Below, one piece after another: positions 23,683 to 33,951 of a stretch of 64,000 nucleotides of DNA (position 1 is the first letter of the stretch; each line of letters begins with the position of its first letter). The stretch comes from Tetradesmus obliquus. Its lineage: Eukaryota > Chlorophyta > Chlorophyceae > Sphaeropleales > Scenedesmaceae. Where the stretch lies: contig CP126194.1 in the NCBI GenBank assembly GCA_030272155.1, positions 868,001 to 932,000 of the forward strand. The letters run 5' to 3'. The notes beneath the pieces were generated by a model, which saw nothing but the letters and a program-made list of their open reading frames with translations, made no database searches and was not told the origin of the DNA. The position numbers and the translations under genes were made by a program.

Positions 23683-25515
23683 ATGGACGTGCTGGAGCTA
23701 GAACACTATGCACAGCTTCTGCAAACAGGACACAGGTGCGTTGGGGTGTGGTTGATCTGCATGTTCACTCTCACGGGCTGCTGTCACACTCGTGGCACAG
23801 TACACCGTGTGTGATGTGACTTTCTCTGCTGATGCTGGCCAGCTGTGCTCATGCTGCTGCTCTGTTCGTCTCAACTCAACGCAGGGCCAAGGACCAGCTG
23901 AAGCGGATGGTCAAAGCTCACCAGACTGCTGTGATGCGGCTCTCAGCGGCACAGCTGGAGCTGCAGTCAGCCAAGGCAGCAGCTGCAAACGAGCTGAAAC
24001 AGCACATGACAAGGCTGCAGGACAAGCTGCAAGACAGGTAGGCAGTTCAAGAGATACGCTGTGGTGTACACCAACAGGCACAACACAAAACACCATGCAA
24101 GCGCTGTTTCACCGCTGTTCTTGACTTGTTGCAGGTACCGCAAGGCGCTGCAGCTGCTGGATCAGGAGTGTGAGCTACAGCAGCTCCCAATCAGCAGCAG
24201 CATGCAGCTACTGGGGCGCTCCATATCATCTTTGGAGCAGTCAGTTGCTGTGCTACAGGGCTCAGGACTGCAACAGGCAGCTAGCCCCAAGCAGTCCATC
24301 AAAGTCCTCACAACATCAATGCAGCAGATCCACAACCTGGTGCAGCAGGGGCAGGCAGCACTGGAGCACAGCAGCAGCCAAGCAGAGAGTGCAGGCCAGC
24401 ACCGGTTTGAGGTGGTTGAGCAGTTCAAACAGCTGCGGGTGTCAAGCAGCAGCAAAGCCAGCCTGCAATGCAGGGCTCCTGCAGGATGCGGGGGCACTGG
24501 CACTGCTCCATGCTCAGCAGCCAATGCCGTTGACGACTATGAACAGTTATGTAGAGGCGAACACTTCAGCAGTAGCAGCAGGCACCAGCTATGGCCCAGT
24601 GCACCTGCAGGGCAGCTGATGTCTGGCTACCATCCACAGCAGTGCAGCTGCTGGGACTGTTGCGGCGGCTGCCCTGAGCAGCAGCTGAGCCAGCAGCAGC
24701 AGGAGCAGCAGTGCAGCAGGCGGCAATTCTCCCACCATAACAAAATAAACTCCCAGCAAGCACAGCAGCTACACAATGCATCAGCCAGTGCAGAGCTACT
24801 GCCTGAGCGCTGGCAGTCCGCACCTAGGCCTGCCAGGCAGTCAGTGCCTGGCCCTCAGCAGGTGGCTGCAGGGGCCCCAACACATGCCAGCCAGTATGAC
24901 AGCCACACCCTGCAGCAGCTTGCAGCTGAACGCCAGTACGAGCAGCAGCAGCAGTTGGCAGCTAGGGAGGCCTGGCAGGCGCCAGCAGCAGCAGCATCAG
25001 ATTGTGCATGCTGCAGTCAGCAGGATGCTGAGGCAGCCGCCCACATGCACAGTTCCTGGAGGCTCATGGCTGCACCAGAGCACATCAGTGCCGTGCAAGA
25101 GCAGCAACAGCAGCAATGGCGGGCAGCACAACATCATGACAGGAGCGCAGAATGGCTGCCAGCTGCTGCAGTCCATGGCAGGCCTGCTGCAGCAGCAGCA
25201 GCAGCAGAGGCTCAGGCAGCAACAGGGTTGACAGCCAACAGACAATCCTTGGACACTGGCCGGCTCAGTGGCGGAAGGCCATCATTACAACCGCCACAAC
25301 AACCTCAGCAGGTGCCACCTGAGCAGCAGCAGCAGCAGCAGCGTAAGGCATCTGGAGCCGGCTTCCTTTCAGGCGTTGCTGCGGCTGATGCTGTGCCTGC
25401 TGCTGACAAGAGGCTGCGGCATGCTGTGCAGCAGCAGCAGCAGCAAGGCGCCCAGCTGGGGCTCCTGGAGGGAGCATGCAGCACAGGTACTGGGGGACAG
25501 CCAGGTGGCACCTGA
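23683..25515 (+). CDS. Gln-rich coiled-coil protein, 528 residues
   Basis: Three phase-consistent exons: 23683-23735, 23885-24037 and 24135-25515. The N-terminal ~90 residues are a heptad-like coiled coil (LKRMVKAHQTAVMRL, ANELKQHMTRLQDKLQDRY). A helical stretch follows around SIKVLTTSMQQIHNLVQQG, and then about 350 residues of Q/S/A-rich low complexity. No recognised domain. Another frame continues past the stop with plausible coding character (LVRRRSTLRQALAGQQ, ending at 25624), so a one-base shift or unrecognised small intron near 25490 may hide the true C-terminus. It starts head-to-head with the C12orf56-like gene. Confidence 0.6.
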
Positions 25516-25612
25516 CGGCAGCACACAGCAGCTTCCCAGCGCAGCACAGCTGGTGAGGCGGCGGTCCACGCTGCGGCAGGCACTGGCTGGCCAGCAGCAC
25601 ACGCCAGACACA

Positions 25613-25669
25613 AAGGAGGACTAGCTAGCAGGACTTGCAGGAGGACTAGCTAGCAGGACTTGCAGGAAC
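25613..25669 (+). repeat. 27-bp direct repeat, two copies
   Basis: gaggactagctagcaggact plus flank occurs twice back to back just past the coiled-coil gene, covering the alternative stop TAG. Confidence 0.95.
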
Positions 25670-25764
25670 AGCAAGACTAGCATTACCGCTGCAGCAGTGC
25701 TAGTGATAGCAGCTACAGCTGCATGACAAGGATCCTTGTAAAAGACCAAGTCGTTATCTTTTTT

Positions 25765-25769
25765 TGTAA
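25765..25769 (+). terminator. TGTAA motif of the coiled-coil gene
   Basis: TGTAA after a T-run, 250 nt past the stop at 25515 and 141 nt past the alternative stop at 25624. Confidence 0.4.
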
Positions 25770-26254
25770 CGTTGGTTTTAGAACCATAAAATTTCATTTG
25801 AGGCCCTATGTTCCCAGTCCAATTGCTTGCCCGGCGTTTCGGTTGCCCTGGTTGCTCAGAGTTTATATGCTGGCTCAGTCTAGCTGATTTGTTATAAAGC
25901 GAGTAATAGACATCAGTGTTGGTCTGGCCGTAATTCCCTAGATAACTTGACGAAACTGTTGATGCTATGGCTTGATGGGTAACATGATGATGATGAAACT
26001 GTCAAGTTGTCAGACCTGAAACTAGGTTACCTCTGCTGTGCTCGACCTGAGCAGTGCCTGTCCGATATGCGTACGCATGACATTGCCTGTATGTTCCTGA
26101 ATGCTTTGCATGTCTATGTGCTCGTTTTTTGTTTCTTTCTCAGTGTGATCAAAGGCCCCGGAAGTGACCAATGCTTCGGGGCGGCTAATATGGCGCGAAG
26201 CTTCTCATGGCAGCTTCGGGCATAATCCCGGCTCCAGCCGAGGCCTAGACGGAC

Positions 26255-26262
26255 TATATAAG
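26255..26262 (+). promoter_or_regulatory. TATA box of the small unknown gene
   Basis: TATATAAG in a locally GC-rich context. A start site ~30 bp downstream would lie near 26285, just before a good donor at 26316 (CTGCC|GTAAGT). Confidence 0.5.
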
Positions 26263-26265
26263 TCC

Positions 26266-27310
26266 ATGTCTCAGTCTTCAACTGTAACGAGCCAACATCT
26301 GAGCTTCCGTCTGCCGTAAGTCTACTTCACACCAGGCCATAACCGTTAACAGCGAGTATCAGGTGCCTTCAACTATTGAGACATTTAGAATCCTGAGAAC
26401 AAGCACACAATATTGGGTGCAGCTCAACGACAGCAGGCAGGTAAAGTTGCAACCGATAAGTGCAGTTGTATAGTGATTGCTTGTGGCAGGCTGACCCATC
26501 TTAGCTAGACACTATACTTATTCACGATGGTGTTGCATGACATTAATATGTGAGATGACTAGTGAGTGTACATGTGCACCCAGCGAGACTGTACTCAGCA
26601 ATTGCTTGTGTGCCTCGCAGGTTGCTCAACAATCCTCACCAAACGGGTGGTAGCAGGGTGCTCTCAGTGGAACACTCAGGCTTCACGATGTCATCTTGGG
26701 TGAGTCATGCTTTACATGCAAGGCGGTCCTACCAAGCAACACCCATGACTAAGAGGTTGCAAGGCATACAGTACAGCTGGGGCTACCCATCTTGGCTTGT
26801 TGCTGATGCATTACCCATCCTTTAATCAATCTCATTGCGTGTGGTCTCATGTAATTGACTGCATCAGAGGCACTGGCAGGCTTGATACGAGCCCTGTTCA
26901 CATGTTGCACAGAAGGCAACTGAAATGTCATGGCCATGATCACTGGGCCCGGTGGTGCATATCTGTGGCAAGGCTCAACCAGGTGTCATTGACAGTGCGC
27001 ACCCAGCAGCGTGACTCATGTGTGACGTGGGTACATCAGGCAGCATACATAGCATCAGTAACAATGGCACGCGAGTCCGCAGGCACCAACATCGATGCTG
27101 TCTAAACAATTGCTGCAGGCGCCTTACCCCAAGCCCGGCACTGACTTGAGTGGCCAGGTGTGGAGGGCTAACGGGGAGATAACGGGTAACAGCCACCCTG
27201 ATCATGCCTGGAACCCAGAAAGGGATGGCTTGAAGAAGACAGACCCCCGTGCGCCTGGCCCTGCTGACAGGGGCGGCAACCACACCAAGCGTGGTGACAG
27301 GTTTGACTGA
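26266..27310 (+). CDS. Small unknown protein, 67 or 106 residues
   Basis: Three exons join in phase: 26266-26315, 26621-26699 and 27119-27310 (stop TGA). The full frame from ATG 26266 gives 106 residues, but that ATG is only 4 bp after the TATA box. If the TATA is used, exon 1 is probably untranslated and translation starts at ATG 26688 (MSSW), giving 67 residues. The C-terminal 63 residues are hydrophilic, Pro/Gly/Arg-rich and free of the triplet-repeat bias of other genes (KPGTDLSGQVWRANG, HPDHAWNPERDGLKK, KRGDRFD). This looks like a compact conserved protein, but I do not recognise the family. Confidence 0.5.
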
Positions 27311-27419
27311 CGTGATTACTAATGAAACTCTGCAACGGCATGCTGACTGTAGAAGATGGCAGTAGCATGGGGCCAGGCTGCAGGATTGAGCTACAGCGAT
27401 ACCAATCGAACTTAGGGTT

Positions 27420-27627
27420 TTGGGCCTGCGTGTAGCTCTGCTACTGATACTTTGTCCCACTTTGTTTTGGAGTGTCCTGACAGCTCTGATTTGAGGGAAG
27501 CTATGTATGCAGAGCAAAGAAGGCTGCGGGTTGCGCTGAAAAACTGCGCAAGTTACTTGCCATGGCTGAACCGTCTGACATGGTGTTGCGTTTTGTTTCT
27601 GACGATGTCCGGGGTGGTGGTTGCAGG
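27420..27627 (+). pseudogene. Retroelement-like remnant (zinc-binding end of a reverse transcriptase)
   Basis: A frame from 27431 reads CSSATDTLSHFVLECPDSSD followed by LREAMYAEQRR. This resembles the C-x2-C...H-x4-C segment after the reverse transcriptase of many non-LTR elements. A stop lies just upstream in the same frame and no polymerase motifs are visible nearby, so at most this is a decayed fragment. Confidence 0.35.
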
Positions 27628-28839
27628 CTGACGGCTTCAAGCCGTTGGTAACATGATGATGACAGGGTAATGGTACAGTTGATGTCAACGTCCGACGGTG
27701 TATGTGTGTAAAAATTTTCAAGACATGCTGGCATGGCAGCCCAGCTACAACAGTCACTGCTCTAGGTTGCAACCCTGGTGCCTGTGACGGCATCAAGCAC
27801 CGGACGTGGTTGGTGGTTGCGAGGCCAACTGGAGCTACACGTGGTGTGCAGCGTTGTCAACATACCGCTGGCTGATCAGCACCGCATTCGAGGCAGCAGC
27901 ACACGTCCTGCTATCAAGAGTTCCAACCCTGCTTCCTGCTTACGAGACCTCCAGATTATTATGCAACAAGCAAATGTTGTTACACTAGCCATAGCTGCAG
28001 AATGCGCCACTCAATTGGAGGTGGCTGCTGCTGCAGGCAGCATGCTCAACAACACCTCCGCTGCCGCTGCCGGCCCCACACACAGGTAGCTACAAGCGCT
28101 AAATCCAGCCAACACGTCACGTCTGTTAGCCTGGCGCAGTCGCAAGACTGCTAGTGGCAGTGCTGAGCAGCAGCAATAATACGGCTACAACTTGATCAGA
28201 TTTGTCATGACGAGCGATTTGCTGGCTGCTTGGCACAATGGAAGATCCATCTGCTGCTATGATAGCATGCATAATGAATCACGCGCACCCATTGAACAGG
28301 GCATGAAACATTGTGACAGGCACACCCAAGTTAGACGCTAAATGCAGCAAGAAAAGAAGAATTGCAACAAGGCCTGCTGTTGCTCAGCATGGCAGCAAGT
28401 GGAAAGGAAAGAGGCTGCCATGTACATGCCAAACAGCTGAGTTCCATCATGAGGCTGAAGCTGCAACCTCCAACCACGCATACACTTGCGAATACAACAC
28501 CTGCTGTCACTGTATACCAGCTACACGTTGCTGCCTGAATGCACGATGCGCTCATCCCTGCCTACGTCACCAGCGCCTGATCTGTACTGGGTTCAGCATC
28601 GCTCACCACATGCACAACAGTCACAATCAAACCAGCCAGGCAACACTGGCCCACCAAGCTACACAAGCCAGAAACCCGGCAATTTTATCTGGATATCTAG
28701 CTAGCTCGCTGCAAAGTCCAGCTGAGCAGCCAAGCATTTACACGCCGCACGTGCCTATACCACACATATGCAACACGCAGCCCCACACACTTCAACCCCA
28801 GCCCTAGATGCTCTCCAGCCTACTGACACAACGCTAATG
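27628..28839. other. Intergenic region, no supported gene
   Basis: Contains frames of up to 164 codons without domains or convincing splice structure. A short motif (ggtaacatgatgatga) at 27648 also occurs at 25979 and may mark ends of old mobile sequences. Confidence 0.35.
28738..28742 (-). terminator. TGTAA motif of the CDP-DAG synthase gene
   Basis: TTACA on the plus strand, 98 nt after the stop codon in gene sense. Confidence 0.45.
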
Positions 28840-30705
28840 TCACAACCCTGCTGCAGCGTGCACCCCTGCATGTGCCTTGCGCAGCCCCCAGCGCCCCGCT
28901 GCTGCTGCACTGCTGTTGGCTGCCGCCAGTGCCGCCTGCAGCGCCGGCTCCATGTCACCCGGCAGCAGCCCCTCACCAAGCAGCAGGTTGCCCAGCCGGC
29001 CCCACAGCACCAGCAGCTCCGGCTGCTCCAGCCGCAAGGCAACCTGTACACACCAGCGGCATCAAAAGGATGATTGAGAAACACTTCAGTACACCATCAG
29101 TGGCCAGCCGGCGCCACAGCACCAGCAGCTCCAGTTGCTCCAGCTGCAGCGCAACCTGCAGGGTTGAAGACAGCACCAGCGGGGTTTTACGTCAATCAAT
29201 GCACTGCGCATCTGTCCAGCCGACATCAGCAAATAGCCGCAACGCAACATGCCAGCGGCAGCAGCAGCAACGTGCAGTGATGTGCAGGTGTCAAGATTCG
29301 TGCAGTTGGTGCAGTACCCAGTACACACAAGTGGCCAGCCGCCCCCACAGCACCAGCAGCTGCGGGTGCTCCAGCCGCAGCGCAACCTGCGACGCCAGTA
29401 AAGGTTGCACAATGCATAGTTGGTAGGTGCATTACGCATCAGGCCCTCAGCACAACGCGCCAGGCAAGAGGTTGCTCCAAAAGCCCCGCTGTAGAACTAC
29501 GCTGCTGCCCACCTCGTCCCGGACATAACAGCACATGCCTACTAGCATAGGATATGTTGACACTCCTTGCCTGCCTGCAGCCGCTTTGTCACCACCGCTG
29601 CTGCTGCTGCCACCCACCTCCAGTGCGTCCCCAAGGCTGGCTGCTGGCGCCGCCACATAGTTCCAGTAGTACAGGTACGCAAAGACCGCCATGATCATCT
29701 GGCAGTCGAAGCGGTCGGTGACGCCGCCGTGGCCCGGGATCGTGTCGCCAAAGTCCTTCATCTTGAATGCACGCTTGAAGCCGCTGCCGAAAAACCCGCC
29801 TGCATACAGCATTGCAACACACCCAAATATAAACGCGTCGAATAACATACCATACCGCAATGTGGGGACCTGGAGCTGACGTTTATCACATGCAGCACGC
29901 AATGAAAGCGAAACATGCACGTTGTTGGGTTCTTAACGCAGACACCATAGCACTGGCATAACAGCAGCAAGCCATCCCTTTCTCCCTTGTCTTCAAAACA
30001 ACTCACCAAAACAACTCACCAAAAGGCGCCACAAACGACGCAAATGCCGCCAGCACCATCGCGTGCAGCTCCATGGGCCGCATCGTCACACTCAGCCCAG
30101 CCAGCCACTGCCGTAGGCCTGCAGGCAGCTGCGCAGCAACAGCAGCAGCCACGTCCAGCAGCGCCGGCGGCAGCTGCTCTGCCACTGCCTGCAGGGTGTA
30201 GGTGTTTGGGGAGTAGATGGGGTCCGGCGTGCAGTCGAGCCGGCCCATGGACAGATCCTGCAGGTTGCAGCAGGAGACAGCAGGGCAACCAGTCCTGAAG
30301 ACATTGCAGGGTGTGGTTGCTGGCCGGGAGTGGAAGGGAAGGATGAGGCCATATTCGCGGGGCGATTGCAATGGCTGGAGCAATAATACTCGCAGAAATT
30401 CACCAAAGCATGTGCGGGACACCGCTTGAACACACTTATTTTACCCCTGTTCTTCTTCATTGCCATGGCCTGCTGCTAAAGCCTGAACTGACTGAAGCTC
30501 AACCCACACAAAAGCCACACATTGCATAATCACATAGCACCAAGGCGCACCTGGCGCGGGCAGGTCATCCACTTGAAGCGCGACAGCACGTTGGCCAGCA
30601 GCGCCGCGCACACCACGGTGCCGAAGAAGCCGCCGATGAAGCCCTCCCAGGTCTTCTTGGGAGACAGCTTGATCAGCGGCGTGCGGCCCCACGCGTAGCC
30701 TGCGC

Positions 30706-30745
<40 letters not shown>

Positions 30746-32461
30746 CCAGTTACGCATAGCCTGACCAGGCGCAGCAGCACAGCGCAAGGCAGCACACCAG
30801 AGCATTGCACAGCAAGCCACAGGAGCGCAGCCAACACCGCCTGCATGTGCCGCATCAGTAAGCACACGCAAACCGCACCCCGCGACAGGACTTTCAACAC
30901 GTAGCTGGCATTCAGGCTGCACACACCTGGCTGGTGCCTGCTGCTTGCTGCTGTCAGGCAGCCGGCCGCCACACAAGCTCTATCACAGGCCCTGCACAGC
31001 TCTGCATCATGCAACACATGGATTACTCCGCAGCCTAGACAATGCAAGCTATTTGCCGCAGCTTTTTGAAAAAACAGCATGCAAAACAGCCGCACGCCGC
31101 ACCCGCGAGGTATGCCATGATGTCGTTGGTGATGATGAGCGCGCTAGCTAACGATGTGACAAAACTGCCGCACAACTCGCCGGTCCCGCAAGTCCCACCA
31201 GCTGCAGGTCCACACAGCTGAGTGTTGCAATCTAGTAAGACACAGAAGTAGTTCCAGGTCCAAGCGACCGTCACAGCGTTCACAATACATGCAGCAACCA
31301 CAGGCTGTCGCCGCACCCGCGAGGTAGGCCATGATGTCGTTGGTGATGATGAGCGCGCAGGGCAGCAGGAACCAGATCAGTCCCTCGAATATGTTGCTCA
31401 CGAAGAAGCTGCTGGGCACAAAGATGGTCAGCAGGATCATGTGCGTCCACGCGTACTGCCCAAACTGGTACAGGTACATGCCCTTCTTCAGGCTCAGCAC
31501 AAACGCCACAAAGCCTGCGGGGTAGGGGGAGGGGGTGGCAGCAATGTGTTGAAGGCAGAGGGAGGGTCAGCAGGATGGTCAACAGGGACGCGACATAGCC
31601 TGCACATCGCTGGTTTCATGGAGCAGGCGCACAAACAGCCAAGCCTACGCACCTGCAGACAGGTGGGCTGTGCAGGAGCTGAGGCTGAAGACACCACCAA
31701 ATGCAAGAATCAGCTCACACACACATCAAGTTTAAAATCAACATATCACAATGCAGTGTACAGCAGGCTGCCTGCCGCACCTGCCATGTACAGGCTGTAG
31801 GCCAGGATGGTGTGTCTCCGCAGCAGCCAGGCAAAGGCGCTGGCATACTTGCTGGAGGTGAGCTCCACCAGCAGGTTGTTTTTTATGAACCTGGACACAC
31901 AGATAACATGGACAACAAGAGTAATACACAAAGCGTCAGGCAATCCCTTTTTACCATGTTGGAAATGAGCTCCACCAGCAGGTTGTTCTTGATAAACCTG
32001 GACAAACAATATAAACATGGGCAACAACAGAAGTACAACAAGTGTTGAGCAGTCCCTCTCAATCGTGGCAGCCTACACACACGTCTACTTTCACACTGCA
32101 GGTGTGCTGGTGGTGCTGGTGCTGCTGCTGGTTTAGCAATCGCCAAGGTACGCTGTCGCTGCTGCCGTAAGGTCGCACTGCTGTTTGTACCTGTTGCCAA
32201 TCCTCTAGTACTGCTGCTGCTGCTGCTGCTGCTGGTGCTGCAAGTCTTGCTGGTTGTTTGACTTAGTTACATCGACAACCGCTGCTGCTGCAGTGAGTTG
32301 TGCTGCTGCTGGCGTGCATCTTTCCTGCAGCCTGCCGCTGCTGCCTCCGCCGCTATCAAGCCGCCACCTTGGTGCCGCTCTTCGCTGCTGCTGCTGCTGC
32401 TGCCTCCTTACTTCTATTCCTGCTGCTGCTGCTGCCACCGCCACTGCTCTGCTGCCTATGT

Positions 32462-32497
<36 letters not shown>

Positions 32498-32629
32498 TCC
32501 GTGCCCCACCTGAGGTACAGGTGGAAGGCTGCCACAAACAAGAAGTACCACTGCCGCTGCTGATGCTACGCGGCTGCTGCCACTGCTCTGCTGCTGCTGC
32601 CGCTGCTGCTGCTGCCTCCTTACTTCTAT

Positions 32630-32671
<42 letters not shown>

Positions 32672-32805
32672 GCACCCCACCTGAGGTACAGGTAGAAGGC
32701 CGCCACGAAGAAGAAGTACCACTGCTGCGCGCGGAAGCCCGGCACCTTGCGGTCCTTCTGAGCCACGCGCGCCATCATGAACAGCTCCTTGACAATCAGG
32801 TACTG

Positions 32806-32838
<33 letters not shown>

Positions 32839-33951
32839 CCAGGAGCAGGAGCAGCAGCAAGGGAAGGTTAGAACAAGAACAAGAAGCAGCTGGAGCTGGT
32901 GCAACAGGTAGCCGGCGACAGGGTCTTGGTGACTTGGCATTATGGTGTGCAGCTTGAACTGGGTGTGGCATGGCATGAGGAATGCCGTTGTGTGTGGCAT
33001 GGGTTCAGAAATGCTGTTTGCTTGCTGACACTGCTGCAGCCAGCATGCCAGCCTGGCATGCTGAGCATGCCCGGGAGGCGCTTGTGTCCTGGCCATTCTA
33101 TGCTATAGCTTGTAGCCGGGCGTTGCATCGTACTGGTGGCTACATTCAACTCAAACTGCCTTGTGCTTGCACTGTGCATCTACTGTGCCTGTGGTGGTTG
33201 CCCTCTTAATGAGCCTCCACCATGCTGCCACTGGCGTGACCGCAAAACAGACACGCCACTGCTGTGAGGCTGCAGCATCTAAGTGCAGACTCGGCCATCC
33301 CCTGCAATACAGCTGCTGCTGCCTGATCTGTAGGCAGCTGTACCGCTGCTGCTGCTGCCGCCACAAGAGACGCATAAAGTAACACTGCAGCGGCATGTGG
33401 GGAAAGCAGCCATCTGCGGGCTCACCTGCAGGCCTAGCACCAGGAACACCAGCGGCACATGCCCTGCATAAATAACGCCCAGGAAGCCAGCAATCATTGC
33501 CACTGTGCTGACTGTGCGGGTTCGTAACGATGCCACCCGCTTTTGCTGCAGGAAGGCAAGGGCAGGCAGCAGCAACGGACACACAGGGGCAGGGTGGAGT
33601 GAGGTGCTGGTGCTGTTGCTGCTGCCAGCGTACAGCTGATGTTCAGTTGTGCTTCTATGCAGAGCTATGCAGGCATATGAGGCTGTGAGGAATAATCAGA
33701 TTGATGATGTCCGGGTTTGCTGCCCACCTGCTTCTCCTGGACAGTCTCCTCCTGCTCCTTGTCAGTAGCTTCTGCTTCAGTGTCCCTGTCCGTTCCATCC
33801 TGCAGCGAGCAGCCGGGGACCAAGCAGCGTTGATCAGGGTGACACGCTGTCGAAATCACGCTTAATTTATCTTCAGCATCTTGCTGCGTACTTCGCTAGC
33901 GGCAATCTTGAGCCTCTCTCTTCTTCTGCTCGTGCTGTTGTTTCGTCTCAT
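28840..33951 (-). CDS. CDS1: Phosphatidate cytidylyltransferase (CDP-diacylglycerol synthase)
   Basis: Ten exons, every junction in phase, total 1455 nt and 484 residues: 33892-33951, 33728-33799, 33426-33545, 32681-32802, 31781-31890, 31317-31514, 30551-30699, 30020-30257, 29618-29799 and 28840-29043. The enzyme makes CDP-diacylglycerol from CTP and phosphatidate in the ER or plastid envelope, feeding phosphatidylinositol and phosphatidylglycerol synthesis. The family signature is complete at about residues 362-388: SGFKR, four residues, KD, then PGHGG and DRFD. Other conserved blocks are [45 protein letters not shown] and [12 protein letters not shown]. Multiple membrane spans are visible. 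The short charged N-terminus ([12 protein letters not shown]) suits a cytosolic tail, and the length is normal for eukaryotic members. Introns contain five exon-edge echoes. Confidence 0.93.
29080..29415 (-). repeat. Two acceptor-edge echoes of CDP-DAG synthase exon 10
   Basis: Copies at about 29330-29415 and 29095-29160 repeat the start of the last exon at 29043 ([17 protein letters not shown]): [19 protein letters not shown] and [19 protein letters not shown]. Each has a CAG-type acceptor and soon leaves the frame. Confidence 0.9.
30001..30020 (-). repeat. Duplicated splice donor after CDP-DAG synthase exon 8
   Basis: The donor GGTGAGTTGTTTT occurs twice, 16 bp apart. Only the first preserves phase; use of the second would add 16 nt and shift the frame. 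Confidence 0.8.
30705..30741 (-). repeat. (CTG)n tract before CDP-DAG synthase exon 7
   Basis: CAG run on the plus strand, reading CTG in gene sense, ending within a few bases of the CGCAG acceptor. Confidence 0.85.
31080..31140 (-). repeat. Donor-edge echo of CDP-DAG synthase exon 6
   Basis: Repeats the exon end ([14 protein letters not shown] plus donor GTGCGGC) about 235 bp into the following intron; nearly identical to 31315-31365. Confidence 0.9.
31955..32003 (-). repeat. Acceptor-edge echo of CDP-DAG synthase exon 5
   Basis: Repeats CCAG plus [10 protein letters not shown] of the exon at 31890, about 110 bp upstream in gene sense. It keeps frame for ~12 codons and is followed by a GTAAAA donor-like site. 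Confidence 0.85.
32505..32562 (-). repeat. Donor-edge echo of CDP-DAG synthase exon 4
   Basis: Repeats the exon end at 32681 ([15 protein letters not shown] plus donor CAGGTGGGG) about 170 bp downstream in gene sense, flanked by CTG runs. Confidence 0.85.

Noticed and set aside
26221-26320. TATA-bearing segment considered as an LTR
   Set aside because: No second copy, no terminal TG...CA pair and no primer-binding site could be found in the window.
26975-27796. 273-codon open frame on the minus strand
   Set aside because: No domain, overlaps the better-supported plus-strand small gene and the retroelement-like frame; composition looks like a shadow frame.
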